IMG/VR virus record: IMGVR_UViG_3300033180_000094
Location: 1-22,887 of that record
From: a virus
Strand: one strand, 5' to 3'
DNA length: 22,887 bases
Shown here: positions 1 to 5,305 of the stretch, piece after piece
How the letters are laid out: every line of letters begins with the position of its first letter
Numbering within the stretch: position 1 is the stretch's first letter
The notes under the pieces: model-generated
What the model saw: only the letters and a program-made list of their open reading frames with translations
The model's database searches: none
What the model was told of the DNA's origin: nothing
Program-made: the position numbers and the translations under genes

Positions 1-1227
1 ATGGGCCACTCAACACGGGGCATCTACCCCGAAAGCGATGGAACCTGGCAGGTCGACAAGTGGTGGAAAGACACTCGACTTCGCAAGCGCGGTTTCGCAA
101 GTTCTGAAGAGGCGCAGCATTGGTTGATCAGGCAGCTCGAGGCGCTGCGCGTCGTGGTCATCCACGGCGAGAAACCGAAGCGAACCTTCGATGAGGCGGC
201 CGCCCACTACCTGCGACTGAACCAGTCCAAGACATCGATCGTCACTGAAGCGTATTTGCTGCGAAGCGTGATGCCGTACATCGGAGCGCTGCTGCTGCCT
301 CAGGTGCACGACGCGAGCCTGGCGCCCTATGTCTCAAAGCGTCTGGCGCAAGGTCGTGCACACAAGACCGTCAACCTGGCCCTGGGCATCGTGCGCCGGA
401 TCCTGAATCTGGCGGCCAGCGCCTGGCGGGACGAGAACGGTCACACCTGGCTGGAGCGCACGCCGATGATCACGATGCTGCCGCTGGTGGGTCATCAACG
501 CGAGCCGGGGCCCATCTCCTGGGCCGATCAGCGAGCGCTGTTGCCCAGGTTGCCGCAACATCTTTCGCGCATGGCGTTGTTCGTCCTGAACACCGGCGTG
601 CGCGACGACGTGGTGTGCAATCTCAGGTGGGCTTGGGAGATCGGCATTCCGGAACTGGGCATCTCGGTTTTCGAGGTGCCCAGGGAGCACGTGAAGGGCA
701 GAAGGCGATCGAGGGTGGTGGTGTGCAACAGCGTTGCGCAGTCCATCATCGAGGAGGTACGCGGCATGCACGACGAGTTCGTGTTCGTGTACCGGCGAGA
801 GCGCGTGAAGAACCTGGACGAGGCGCCGCAGATGCCGTACAGGCCCATCGAGATGATGAACAACACCGCGTGGCAGCGGGCGCGAAGGGAAGCCGACCTC
901 GGCGACCTTCACGTGCACGACTTGCGACACACCGTGGGCATGCGGCTGCGGGAAGCGGGTGTGCCGGAGAGCACGCGGGCCGACATCCTGTGGCACAGCT
1001 CGCCGTCGATGACGCACCACTACAGCGTGGCGCAGATCGTCGAGTTGCACGCAGCGCTGGAGAAGGTGAAGGAGGACAACGGGCGATGGAACAAGAGCCT
1101 GTTGACACTGCGCAGGGAGCAGGAGGAAAGGCGGGGATTCAAAAGTCCCCCAAAAGTCCCCCAAATCTCCCCGAAAAGAAAAAACGGCCTAGAGACCAAA
1201 ATCTCTAAGCCGTTGATTCGTTTGTAG
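1..1227 (+). CDS. int: Tyrosine site-specific recombinase (phage integrase)
   Basis: Catalyses integration and excision at the adjacent tRNA-Arg attachment site. Length 408 aa is normal for phage integrases. The N-terminus (about residues 5-50, with GTWQVDKWWK) looks like an arm-DNA-binding domain, about 60-150 is the SAM-like core-binding domain, and about 170-345 is the catalytic domain. The active-site set is complete by eye: Arg201 in NTGVRDD, a likely Lys232 in HVKGR, His306 and Arg309 in HDLRH, His332 in LWHSS, and Tyr341 in THHYS. The ATG is the first base of the window; the arm-binding motif begins almost at once, so this start is plausible, but an upstream start cannot be excluded. 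The last 30 or so codons run through the direct repeats and the hairpin that precede the attachment core, so the C-terminal tail (rich in Lys, Pro and Ser) is partly dictated by DNA-site function. The gene is convergent with the late operon. Confidence 0.96.
   Translation: MGHSTRGIYPESDGTWQVDKWWKDTRLRKRGFASSEEAQHWLIRQLEALRVVVIHGEKPKRTFDEAAAHYLRLNQSKTSIVTEAYLLRSVMPYIGALLLPQVHDASLAPYVSKRLAQGRAHKTVNLALGIVRRILNLAASAWRDENGHTWLERTPMITMLPLVGHQREPGPISWADQRALLPRLPQHLSRMALFVLNTGVRDDVVCNLRWAWEIGIPELGISVFEVPREHVKGRRRSRVVVCNSVAQSIIEEVRGMHDEFVFVYRRERVKNLDEAPQMPYRPIEMMNNTAWQRARREADLGDLHVHDLRHTVGMRLREAGVPESTRADILWHSSPSMTHHYSVAQIVELHAALEKVKEDNGRWNKSLLTLRREQEERRGFKSPPKVPQISPKRKNGLETKISKPLIRL
1141..1172 (+). 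repeat. Tandem 11-bp direct repeats, candidate integrase arm-type sites
   Basis: Two exact copies of AAAAGTCCCCC (1141-1151 and 1152-1162) are followed by a degenerate third (AAATCTCCCC, 1163-1172). They lie inside the end of int and about 60-130 bp from the attachment core. Short direct repeats at this distance from a core are typical arm-type binding sites for the N-terminal domain of tyrosine integrases; that role is inferred. Confidence 0.55.
1174..1214 (-). terminator. Intrinsic terminator next to the tRNA attachment core
   Basis: A long stem pairs AACGGC (1183-1188) plus TAGAGA (1190-1195) with TCTCTA (1202-1207) plus GCCGTT (1209-1214), with one C/A mismatch and a six-base loop. Read on the - strand the stem is followed by a T-rich run (A-rich on + at 1174-1184). 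It points the same way as the tRNA-Arg half next to it, about 20 bases after the CCA end, which is where a tRNA gene's own terminator would be. It also lies inside the last codons of int and would stop antisense transcription into int. On the + strand the following bases are only moderately T-rich. Confidence 0.8.
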
Positions 1228-1233
1228 TTTTTC

Positions 1234-1280
1234 TGGTGCGGCTGGCAGGAATCGAACCCACGACCCCTTGGTTCGTAGCC
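1234..1280 (-). other. attP: attP core: 3' half of a tRNA-Arg(ACG) gene
   Basis: Read on the - strand this gives the anticodon loop CTACGAA (anticodon ACG, 1272-1278), the 3' anticodon strand CCAAG, variable loop GGGTC, a T-arm with TTCGATT, the acceptor strand CAGCCGC, A73 and an encoded CCA (1234-1236). The 5' half of the tRNA is missing: the bases before the anticodon loop (TTGGG) do not complete the anticodon stem, and no D-arm or 5' acceptor strand follows. This is the usual signature of a tRNA-targeting phage that restores the 3' half of the gene on integration. The crossover is expected near the anticodon loop. It lies just downstream of int, and phage genes follow on its other side, so it looks like attP and not a prophage boundary. 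Confidence 0.88.
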
Positions 1281-1372
1281 CAACAGGACCGCTAACGACA
1301 ACTGCAAATCAACGACCTAGCGGCGCCCACACACCGCTTTCGTTCTGATCGATGCTGGGAAGCGCGAGCAGG

Positions 1373-1392
1373 ACTCACGCAGAAGTCACGCA
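1373..1392 (+). repeat. Short direct repeat on the far side of the attachment core
   Basis: ACTCACGCA (1373-1381) and AGTCACGCA (1384-1392) differ at one base and are spaced 11 bp apart, about 100 bp from the core on the side opposite int. They could be arm-type or excisionase sites, but two short copies are weak evidence. The rest of 1281-1435 shows no gene and no promoter I can defend. Confidence 0.25.
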
Positions 1393-1435
1393 CCCCCGCC
1401 GGCGCTACCATCGCGCTCGAAAGGGGGCTGAGCCC

Positions 1436-1612
1436 ATGGCAGATCCGATGCCGCGAGACGACTGGACCATGGCCTTTGCGGAGGTGCTCATCGCCGCCGG
1501 CCGTCCCAAGAAGGTGGCGCGCCAGGTCGCACTCTCCGAGTGGGTCTCCCGCCCCGACGACAAGCCCGAAAGGGTGGCGCGCGACTGGTTGCGGAAGCAG
1601 GAGAAGCCCTGA
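1436..1612 (+). CDS. Small unknown phage protein, first of a coupled pair
   Basis: Length 58 aa, starting with MADPMPRDDW. I chose the ATG at 1436 over the in-frame ATG at 1352 because a G-rich stretch (AAAGGGGGC) lies just upstream and the extra N-terminal 28 residues look like translated noncoding sequence. The product is acidic at the N-terminus, then basic and helical (GRPKKVARQVAL, ERVARDWLRKQ), with no cysteine, signal peptide or membrane segment. No family recognised. A small DNA- or protein-binding role is possible but unsupported. Its TGA overlaps the next gene's ATG by one base (TGATG), implying translational coupling. The pair lies between attP and the end of the late operon and is transcribed against it, a position where temperate phages often keep accessory or lysogeny-expressed genes. 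Confidence 0.6.
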   Translation: MADPMPRDDWTMAFAEVLIAAGRPKKVARQVALSEWVSRPDDKPERVARDWLRKQEKP

Positions 1613-1947
1613 TGCTCGTCGACGTGATCCGCCTGAGGGACAGGGGAACCAAGCTGACGACCGAGCAGGTGCGCACCGCGGAGAAGATCCGCGGAGATCT
1701 CATGGTCACGACCGAACGCAGGTCGCACGGGAACGGCAGCGTAGTGTCGGAGGTGACGGCAACGTTGACGCAACCTGGACGGCGGGAGGATCTGCTGCCC
1801 CCGCTCGTTCGCGTCACGGTGAAGACGATTCAGGGCGCTGACATACTGGTGGTCGGCACCGAGATACTTCTTTCCCCGCCTCCCGCCTCGAGCTTTCAGC
1901 CTCCGCAGACCTGGTGGTGCAAGGTGGTCGCAGGCAAAGAGCCGTAG
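1612..1947 (+). CDS. Unknown phage protein, second of a coupled pair
   Basis: Length 111 aa from the ATG at 1612, which overlaps the stop of the preceding gene. The in-frame upstream start at 1540 lies wholly inside that gene and is less likely. The N-terminal half is charged and helical (residues about 1-40); the middle is beta-like with alternating hydrophobics (LVRVTVKTIQGADILVVGTE), and the C-terminus is proline- and tryptophan-rich (PPQTWWCKVVAGKEP). No transmembrane segment or signal peptide. I recognise no family. It ends about 95 bases before the convergent spanin gene. Confidence 0.6.
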   Translation: MLVDVIRLRDRGTKLTTEQVRTAEKIRGDLMVTTERRSHGNGSVVSEVTATLTQPGRREDLLPPLVRVTVKTIQGADILVVGTEILLSPPPASSFQPPQTWWCKVVAGKEP

Positions 1948-1999
1948 GCGCGCTATCCCAGCGCTGCGCTACTCAGCCCTTGCCGCGCCGCCGTTTGCA

Positions 2000-2029
2000 C
2001 GCTCCAGCTCGATTTCGCAAGCCGGAGCG
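2000..2029. other. Stem-loop between convergent genes
   Basis: CGCTCC-A-GCT (2000-2009) pairs with AGC-C-GGAGCG (2020-2029) around a 10-base loop, with one mismatch. It lies between the ends of the + strand pair and the - strand spanin gene, where a bidirectional terminator would be useful. There is no T run on either side, so an intrinsic terminator is not well supported. Confidence 0.35.
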
Positions 2030-2041
2030 GGCGTCGGCGCA

Positions 2042-2578
2042 TCATGGGTGCTCGGTCAGCGCGTCGTAGGACTGCTCGCAGAGCTTGCCGGCGTTGCCGC
2101 GCTCGTCGGCGACGGAAGCCAGGAGTCGAACTCTCTGGACGCACCGTCCGAGCACGTCGACGAGCACTCCGGTGGGGTCGCTGGCTGCCTGGCCAGGCTG
2201 GACAGCTTGGGGATTGCTGCCGGCTTCACGGGCTGCGGTGACAAGGGCAGCGACGCGCTGGGACAGCCGACCAGCAGCAGCGTCAGCAGTGGCACGAGCA
2301 GCACGCTCGCGCTCGGCGGTTTTCTCGGCAGCATCGATCTTCTCCTGTTGTTCGTCGCGCCGGCGTTGCTCCTCGGCGCGGTTGCGTTGCTCGTCGAGCA
2401 GGGTGACACGGCTGGCCAGCAGGCGCTCTTCGGCCATGCTGGCGCGATCGCCGGCCCTGCCCGCTTGCTCGGTGTGCAGGCGCCAGGTCTGCACGCCTGC
2501 TGCGGCGATCAGCGCGGCGCCGGCCGCGGCCGCGAGTGGCAGGAGCCAGCTGGTCGGGATGAGCGAGAGTGGGCTCAC
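2042..2578 (-). CDS. Rz: Rz-like i-spanin (DUF2514-type)
   Basis: Inner-membrane spanin subunit that, with the lipoprotein encoded inside it, disrupts the outer membrane in the last step of lysis. I placed the start at the GTG at 2578, which overlaps the endolysin stop (GTGA); longer starts run into the endolysin frame. The product is 178 aa: a short N-terminus, one membrane segment (about residues 9-30, LLPLAAAAGAALIAAAGV), a long charged coiled-coil region (about 40-110, rich in E, R, Q and A), then a C-terminal domain with the DPTGVLVDVLGRC and KLCEQSYDAL motifs typical of DUF2514/Rz-like proteins. It is the last gene of the late operon. Confidence 0.85.
   Translation of the reverse strand: MSPLSLIPTSWLLPLAAAAGAALIAAAGVQTWRLHTEQAGRAGDRASMAEERLLASRVTLLDEQRNRAEEQRRRDEQQEKIDAAEKTAERERAARATADAAAGRLSQRVAALVTAAREAGSNPQAVQPGQAASDPTGVLVDVLGRCVQRVRLLASVADERGNAGKLCEQSYDALTEHP
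2056..2334 (-). CDS. Rz1: Rz1-like o-spanin lipoprotein, nested in Rz
   Basis: Fully embedded in Rz in another frame. The ATG at 2334 follows a strong ribosome-binding site (CAGGAGAAGATCG then ATG). The product is 92 aa: a short basic start (MLPRKPP), a hydrophobic core, and the lipobox LLLVGC with the acylated cysteine at position 24. The mature part (about 69 aa) is rich in proline and serine (LPLSPQPVKPAAIP), as in other Rz1 proteins. It is expected to be lipid-anchored in the outer membrane and to bind the Rz coiled coil through the periplasm. The nested arrangement matches lambda Rz/Rz1. A longer reading from 2409 is possible but would put about 25 residues ahead of the signal sequence. 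Confidence 0.85.
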   Translation of the reverse strand: MLPRKPPSASVLLVPLLTLLLVGCPSASLPLSPQPVKPAAIPKLSSLARQPATPPECSSTCSDGASREFDSWLPSPTSAATPASSASSPTTR

Positions 2579-3156
2579 GGCGAGATCCCCAGCGCGACCT
2601 TCGCGGCATTCCACAGAATCACGCGCTCGGCGTAGCCGTTCGAGTCGCCCTCGCGCTGCGTCTTGTGGCCGCGGTTGATGCTGTCGCACACACCGTCGAA
2701 GTCGCCGGCGTCGGCGTATTGGTCGATGCCGTGCGTGTGCCAGAAGAGGCCAGCGGCATAAGCGCCCCAACGCGGCAGCTCGAGCAGCTCGGGCGACTGC
2801 TCGAAGTCGGGCACGCTGGGGAGGTAGTTCGCCAGGTCGTTGCGAGTGGCGATGTAGTTCGCTCGCCCCGTGATCTGGATGGGCCCGCGGCCCATGAAGC
2901 GCCGGCCATCACCGGGACGCAGGTTCCCGAGATCCTTGCGACCTTCGTAGCCCAGCTGCGCCGCGTTCGGGCCCCAGATCTCACGCGTGTAGACCAGGCG
3001 CCCCGACTCGTGCCCGACGTTGGCAAGGAAGGCCGCCTGGCGCGCCGGCGTCGTGATGCCGAACAGATCCATCGCGGCGGTCAACGGATCGAGCCACAGC
3101 TGCGCCTTCTGCAGGGTCGAGCCCGTGCAGGCCTTGAGCTGGTCGGCGGTCATCAT
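2575..3156 (-). CDS. Endolysin, glycoside hydrolase family 19
   Basis: Cleaves the peptidoglycan glycan strand during lysis. Length 193 aa, normal for a single-domain phage GH19 enzyme. Motifs include FLANVGHESG with Glu50 as candidate catalytic acid, TREIWGP with Glu59 as candidate second glutamate, and the GRGPIQITGRANY substrate-cleft motif (residues about 89-101). No signal peptide or SAR segment is visible, so release to the periplasm should depend on a holin. The ATG at 3156 overlaps the upstream stop (ATGA) and follows GGTGGG; the ATG at 3153 is an alternative. It lies between two membrane-protein genes upstream and the spanins downstream. Confidence 0.93.
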   Translation of the reverse strand: MMTADQLKACTGSTLQKAQLWLDPLTAAMDLFGITTPARQAAFLANVGHESGRLVYTREIWGPNAAQLGYEGRKDLGNLRPGDGRRFMGRGPIQITGRANYIATRNDLANYLPSVPDFEQSPELLELPRWGAYAAGLFWHTHGIDQYADAGDFDGVCDSINRGHKTQREGDSNGYAERVILWNAAKVALGISP

Positions 3157-3515
3157 GGCGCCCACCAGTGATGCGGTTTGCTGTCGAAGTCGCCGGCGCC
3201 GGTCTTGCGCGCCTGCAGCTTCTCGTCGAACTTGGCGATGAAAGACCAGCCCTGCGCTCGACCATGACTGATCGTGACCTTGACCAGCGTACCGATCGCA
3301 TAGAGCGCGATGCTCGCGTGAAGGCCCGTCCAGCTCGGGTCATCGACGCCGAAGGCCCAGATCCAGCGAATCCTGCTGATGCAGAAGAGCACCAGGCCGC
3401 TCATGCCCAGGCACTGAAGCAGGTTGTCGTTGAAAGCTCGGTGGTAAAGACCGAGAGCGCAGATCGCGACGACGATCGCGAGCGAGATGATGCTGATGAA
3501 AGACAACATGGTCAT
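3153..3515 (-). CDS. Small membrane protein of the lysis cassette (holin or antiholin candidate)
   Basis: Length 120 aa. The ATG at 3515 overlaps the upstream stop (ATGA) and has a strong ribosome-binding site (AAGGAG) five bases away; longer readings run into the upstream gene. Three hydrophobic segments are visible: about residues 4-22 (LSFISIISLAIVVAICALG), 33-48 (around LQCLGMSGLVLFC) and 63-80 (around HASIALYAIGTLV). The C-terminus is charged and cytoplasm-like (KFDEKLQARK). Topology, size and place directly before the endolysin fit a holin or antiholin, but I recognise no named family. Confidence 0.8.
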   Translation of the reverse strand: MTMLSFISIISLAIVVAICALGLYHRAFNDNLLQCLGMSGLVLFCISRIRWIWAFGVDDPSWTGLHASIALYAIGTLVKVTISHGRAQGWSFIAKFDEKLQARKTGAGDFDSKPHHWWAP

Positions 3516-3844
3516 TGCTCCTTCGGCGGCTGAGGTTGCACAGGCGGTAGGCGTAGCAGCTGCCGCACCAGGTCGCGCAGCATCTCGGTCAAGCCGATGC
3601 CTTCCCAGGCCTTGACCAGGCCGGAGACAACGATCATTCCGAGCATGCCGAGCAGGAACCCCGCGAAGCCTGCGTCCAGGTCGACGAGGCGGCGCACCCA
3701 CGGCGTGCCGTAGTACGACAGCGCCGAGCCGGCCAGGAACATGGCCACGCGACGTGGCCAGGCTTCTTTCATGAACAGCAGCGACACCAGGGAGCCAGCA
3801 GCTCCCGGCACCGCCTTCATCATCTCGGGCGGAAGTTCTTGCAT
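3512..3844 (-). CDS. Putative phage holin
   Basis: Length 110 aa from the ATG at 3844, which follows a strong GAGGAG site that overlaps the DUF1996 stop codon. Hydrophobic segments lie at about residues 13-27 (PGAAGSLVSLLF), 32-46 (RRVAMFLAGSALSYYG) and 58-77 (GFAGFLLGMLGMIVVSGLV). A short charged, proline-rich tail follows (PPVQPQPPKEQ). The general pattern resembles the 3-TM holins of Burkholderia- and Pseudomonas-type phages. It would form membrane lesions that release the endolysin at the lysis time. With the next gene it makes two consecutive small membrane proteins; which is the holin and which the antagonist cannot be told from sequence alone. Confidence 0.8.
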   Translation of the reverse strand: MQELPPEMMKAVPGAAGSLVSLLFMKEAWPRRVAMFLAGSALSYYGTPWVRRLVDLDAGFAGFLLGMLGMIVVSGLVKAWEGIGLTEMLRDLVRQLLRLPPVQPQPPKEQ

Positions 3845-3854
3845 GGTGTGCTCC

Positions 3855-5222
3855 TCAGTAGAGCCAGGTGCCGTCGCCCAGCAGGTTCGCGTGGCAATCC
3901 ATCGAAGGGTTGTCACAGTTCTTGATGATCTTGGCCATCGTGGCCGGGTCCCAGCCCATCAGGTAGTCGCCATGCGAGCTATAGCCGCCGGGAGCGGTGA
4001 CCGCGTAGTTGTCGGAGGCGAGCCGCCACTTGGCCATGTTGGCCAGGTTCACCTTCGACAGGTCGTAGTAGATCTCGTAGGCGATCGCCGGCAGCGCGAC
4101 GGGGTGCGTCTTCGGGCACCCGCTGCCGGTTGTCTCGGCCATGTGCGACTTGTGGTCGGGCGAATCGAGGTTGATCCCGTCCCAGCACTGCGGGAACGAG
4201 ACCTCCATGATCAGCGAGTTGTTCTGGTAGCAGGTGCTCGGGATGGTTGCCTGCCAGCCGACGCCCTTGTCACCCCCGACGCACGCATAGCGCCCTGCCC
4301 CGCTCGGGCTCGTCGGGTTGCCAGCGGCGAGCCCGCTGATCATGCGCAGGCCCGTCGGCACCGCCCGCACGTCCGCTGGCTTAACGCCGCCGTAGCCGGT
4401 TTTGTAGTAGACCAGCAGCGCCGACGGTGTCACCGGCGATCCGTCGGTCGTGTCGATCATCGCCGGCGCCCAGTACGACGTGCGGTTCAGTGTGCCGCCC
4501 GAGCACGTGGAGTTGCCCGAGTTCGCGATCGTGTCGGCCGTCGAGTTCGCGTCCGTGCCGGTGTTGCCGAAGAACACATGCAGATGCGACTTGCCCGCCT
4601 GCTTCGGGTACACGATCGGGTCGTTGAACGACATGTGCGAATAGAAACAGCCGAGCCTGAATGCGCCCACGTCGGAGGGGTTGATCGTCATCGACGTCGC
4701 CTGCAGGCGCGGCCCGCTCCAGCCCGACGCAGCCATGGGAATCTTCGAGAGATCGATCACCGGCAACAGCGACGTTGCAGCCTGCTTACACACGCCGTCG
4801 GGTGCGGTCCCCGGGAGCCACGGTGTCGGCGTCCACTGGTTGCTGATCAGCGTGAAGTCGCGCACCTGGTCGAAGCTACCGACCAGCGGCTGCGCACACT
4901 GCACCGTCTGCTTGTAGAGAGCAGCGTCCGTCGGCTTCGGCGGAACGACAACGGGCGCTGGCGGCGTGGACGTGACTTCAAAGCCGGCCGAGGTGTTGCA
5001 GTAGTACTTCTGCCTCACGACGTACTTCGTGTCCTTGTTCAACCGCTCCGCCTCCGTCAGCGCGCGCGGCTGACATTGCGTGGTGCTGGTGAGCGTCGTG
5101 TCAACGTTCAGCGAGCCACGCTTGAGCGTGACGCTGCCGGGCCCGGGAGGCGTCGTGACGGTGCTGTCGGCGAGGGCGGCGCAGCACGCGAGCGAGAGTG
5201 CTGAGAGAACGAACGTTTTCAT
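3855..5222 (-). CDS. Secreted DUF1996-family protein, function unknown
   Basis: Length 455 aa. Of the paired ATGs at 5225 and 5222 I prefer 5222, since the AAAGGA site is better spaced from it. A clear Sec signal peptide is present (MKTFVLSALSLACCAALA, cleavage likely after residue 18). Residues about 20-170 are a variable Pro/Thr-rich N-terminal region; about 185-430 carry the hallmark DUF1996 motifs: CFYSHMSFNDPIVYP (192-206), SHLHVFFGN (212-220), SYWAPAMID, SFPQCWDGINLDSPDHKSH (342-360), CPKTHPVALP (369-378) and SHGDYLMGW (416-424). The conserved His, Asp and Cys residues (His196, His213, His215, His357, His360, His373, His417) could bind metal; this is my inference. The family is best known from secreted fungal proteins and some bacteria, with no established activity that I know of. 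It is the first gene after a terminator and is only ten bases from the holin, so it is co-transcribed with lysis. Confidence 0.85.
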   Translation of the reverse strand: MKTFVLSALSLACCAALADSTVTTPPGPGSVTLKRGSLNVDTTLTSTTQCQPRALTEAERLNKDTKYVVRQKYYCNTSAGFEVTSTPPAPVVVPPKPTDAALYKQTVQCAQPLVGSFDQVRDFTLISNQWTPTPWLPGTAPDGVCKQAATSLLPVIDLSKIPMAASGWSGPRLQATSMTINPSDVGAFRLGCFYSHMSFNDPIVYPKQAGKSHLHVFFGNTGTDANSTADTIANSGNSTCSGGTLNRTSYWAPAMIDTTDGSPVTPSALLVYYKTGYGGVKPADVRAVPTGLRMISGLAAGNPTSPSGAGRYACVGGDKGVGWQATIPSTCYQNNSLIMEVSFPQCWDGINLDSPDHKSHMAETTGSGCPKTHPVALPAIAYEIYYDLSKVNLANMAKWRLASDNYAVTAPGGYSSHGDYLMGWDPATMAKIIKNCDNPSMDCHANLLGDGTWLY

Positions 5223-5257
5223 CATGGTCCTTTCGAGATCGTTAAACATGCAGGCGT

Positions 5258-5280
5258 GAAAAAGCCCGCCGAAGCGGGCT
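5258..5280 (-). terminator. Intrinsic terminator between tail-tip and DUF1996/lysis genes
   Basis: AGCCCGC (5263-5269) pairs perfectly with GCGGGCT (5274-5280) around CGAA. On the - strand the stem is followed by five T residues. It lies after the last tail-tip gene and about 40 bases before the DUF1996 start, so DUF1996 and the lysis genes need readthrough, antitermination or their own promoter. I see no convincing promoter in the short remaining gap. Confidence 0.85.
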
Positions 5281-5305
5281 GTGATGGGGAGGCCATGTCC
5301 GAGAT

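Noticed and set aside
334-1164. 276-codon - strand ORF inside int
   Set aside because: His/Arg/Leu-rich shadow; the + strand frame has the full integrase active site.
1234-1320. A complete tRNA-Arg gene
   Set aside because: Only the 3' half from the anticodon loop is tRNA-like; the 5' anticodon strand does not pair well, and D-arm and 5' acceptor strand are missing.
3741-5204. Long + strand ORF (487 codons) opposite DUF1996
   Set aside because: Composition is Arg/Val/His-rich with no motif; the - strand frame has a signal peptide and family motifs. It is an antisense shadow of GC-rich coding DNA.
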